Source: Alphaproteobacteria bacterium (lineage in GTDB: Bacteria; Pseudomonadota; Alphaproteobacteria; CAAHEQ01; UBA3637). Taken from it: a stretch of DNA of 64,000 bases. The stretch lies in assembly GCA_017466695.1 (NCBI GenBank), contig JAFTTR010000022.1, forward strand, positions 1 through 64,000, given 5' to 3'. How positions within the stretch are numbered: the first letter of the stretch is position 1; each line of letters starts with the position of its first letter. A model generated the notes under the pieces. The model was not told where the DNA came from. It saw only the letters and a program-made list of their open reading frames with translations, and did not search any database. Below, piece after piece: positions 63,161 through 64,000 of the stretch. Both the position numbers and the translations under genes were made by a program.

Positions 63161-63186
63161 TAAAAACAACACTCTAAAAATTAATT

Positions 63187-63217
63187 AAACGGTTCTTTTA
63201 AAGAGCCGTTTTTTTGT
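63187..63217 (+). terminator. Intrinsic terminator of the RND operon
   Basis: AACGGTTCTTT/AAAGAGCCGTT stem followed by a T-run. Confidence 0.85.
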
Positions 63218-63270
63218 CTTGCTTTTTTTAAAAAAAGATGTTTAACTAGACCAAAAATGATGGAGGATGA

Positions 63271-63993
63271 ATGGCTATATTAAGTAAAGCAGATTTAAAT
63301 TTTCAAAATGCGCTTGCTGTTATTCCTGCAACGCAAAGTTTTCTTTTGCCTATACCAGCTTTTGAAAAAGAGGACAATACAATTTTTCAAGAACCTCAAA
63401 AAGGGGGCGTTAAATCAGGGGATAATAAAGGGGTTGTTTTTTTAAATTCAAAAGATAAATCATGGCAACAAGTTCGCTCAGATGGTCAAGGTGTTGTGGT
63501 GATAAATGAGGTTTCACCGATACAAAGCAAGGCTCTTTTGAAAAAAGTAATGCAATTGTCTAATAATCAGCCTGAAAATTTAGATAGAGATAAAATTAAA
63601 TTGTTTTTAAAATTTACACACGCACTTGGCTTGAAAGATGTGTTTCAAGCAGATAAAAAATTTGTTGAAACAAAAATGAATATGATTGAGGTGTGGGATT
63701 CAGGTGTTGAAAATTTAGGTTTTCATAAATATCAAGATAAAAAAGAAGTTTTAGCAGTTCGTTTTTCTGGAAATGTTTCTTTTGACGATCCTTCTTTTTC
63801 AAAACAAACATATGAAAACGGGTGTGTCGTTGTTAAAAATGAAGATGATAAAATTTTAGTTGTTAAACCAGATGTATTTTTAAAATCTTATACGAAACCA
63901 AACGGTTCGCCAGTTACCTTGTTTGATATCCCAATGAAATTAACTTCTGCTCAATATAAAGGAATGATGGCAGGGCGTGAAAGTATTGCTTAA
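63271..63993 (+). CDS. Hypothetical protein, 240 residues
   Basis: Not recognised. A soluble, charged protein without signal peptide or membrane segment. The first 40 residues are Pro/Ala/Leu-rich, and the C-terminal part reads ENGCVVVKNEDDKILVVKP followed by DVFLKSYT. That pattern (a strand, a turn, then V-K-P-D-x-F) recalls the small PGDYG-type domain, but the similarity is from memory and weak. GGAGG 5 bp before the ATG supports the start. Ends just before the window edge, so neighbours on the right are unknown. Confidence 0.65.
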   Translation: MAILSKADLNFQNALAVIPATQSFLLPIPAFEKEDNTIFQEPQKGGVKSGDNKGVVFLNSKDKSWQQVRSDGQGVVVINEVSPIQSKALLKKVMQLSNNQPENLDRDKIKLFLKFTHALGLKDVFQADKKFVETKMNMIEVWDSGVENLGFHKYQDKKEVLAVRFSGNVSFDDPSFSKQTYENGCVVVKNEDDKILVVKPDVFLKSYTKPNGSPVTLFDIPMKLTSAQYKGMMAGRESIA

Positions 63994-64000
63994 AAAAAGG

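Overview
This 64 kb window is a densely coded, AT-rich bacterial chromosome segment that most resembles an alphaproteobacterium, probably one of the low-GC gut or host-associated lineages. The evidence is a GatCAB amidotransferase operon, a single RpoH-type sigma factor, an Hsp20 plus DUF1150 pair, a GAAC-N7-GAAC (alphaproteobacterial LexA-type) array before recA, a YlxR protein fused to an L7Ae-like domain, and an Mla permease with an N-terminal STAS-like domain. The 3' end of parB and several parS palindromes at the left edge, plus dnaA at 50 kb, suggest that the replication origin is not far away. Taxonomy is inferred from gene content only.

Layout. 1-630: parB end and a parS cluster. 0.6-3.9 kb: gatC-gatA-gatB (minus). 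4.0-6.8 kb: VirB3-like and VirB4-like type IV secretion genes. 6.9-17.8 kb: small membrane and hypothetical proteins, mutS, a PhoR-like kinase, a coiled-coil membrane protein, miaA, lptE-holA, map-radC. 18-23 kb: rpoH, serS, a degenerate uracil-DNA-glycosylase-like protein, a TPR protein. 23-24.6 kb: tRNA-Tyr, tRNA-Gly(TCC) and tuf. 24.8-26 kb: a PilT/DotB-like ATPase. 26-35 kb: the translation and RNA operon rimP-nusA-ylxR-infB-rbfA-truB-rpsO-pnp. 35-42 kb: accA, a YejA-like binding protein, two small exported proteins, rpsT, two HAD phosphatases, a cation-diffusion transporter. 42-43.5 kb: an outer-membrane beta-barrel gene with a structured untranslated leader, then a duplicated tRNA-Gly(GCC) 3' end. 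44-51 kb: recA, rnr, a cold-shock gene, and the overlapping set dnaA-hsp20-DUF1150. 51-56 kb: a MORN-like repeat protein and a four-gene Mla lipid-transport operon. 56-64 kb: a MscS-family channel, an IS1 InsA-like DNA-binding protein, an RND efflux pair and a hypothetical gene.

Most of the window is housekeeping. The parts that deserve attention are: (1) a promoter-to-terminator RNA of about 190 nt with several mutually exclusive pairings just upstream of the 42 kb outer-membrane gene; (2) the 54-bp tRNA-Gly 3'-end/terminator duplication flanking a highly structured 117-bp insert; (3) three GAAC half-sites at exact 11-bp spacing before recA; (4) a perfect parS palindrome inside serS; (5) a 45-codon open stretch in frame beyond the stop of the MscS gene; (6) isolated secretion ATPases without the rest of a secretion system; and (7) a glycosylase-like protein that has lost its motif residues. 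No CRISPR array, intact insertion sequence, prophage or recognisable defence island was seen.
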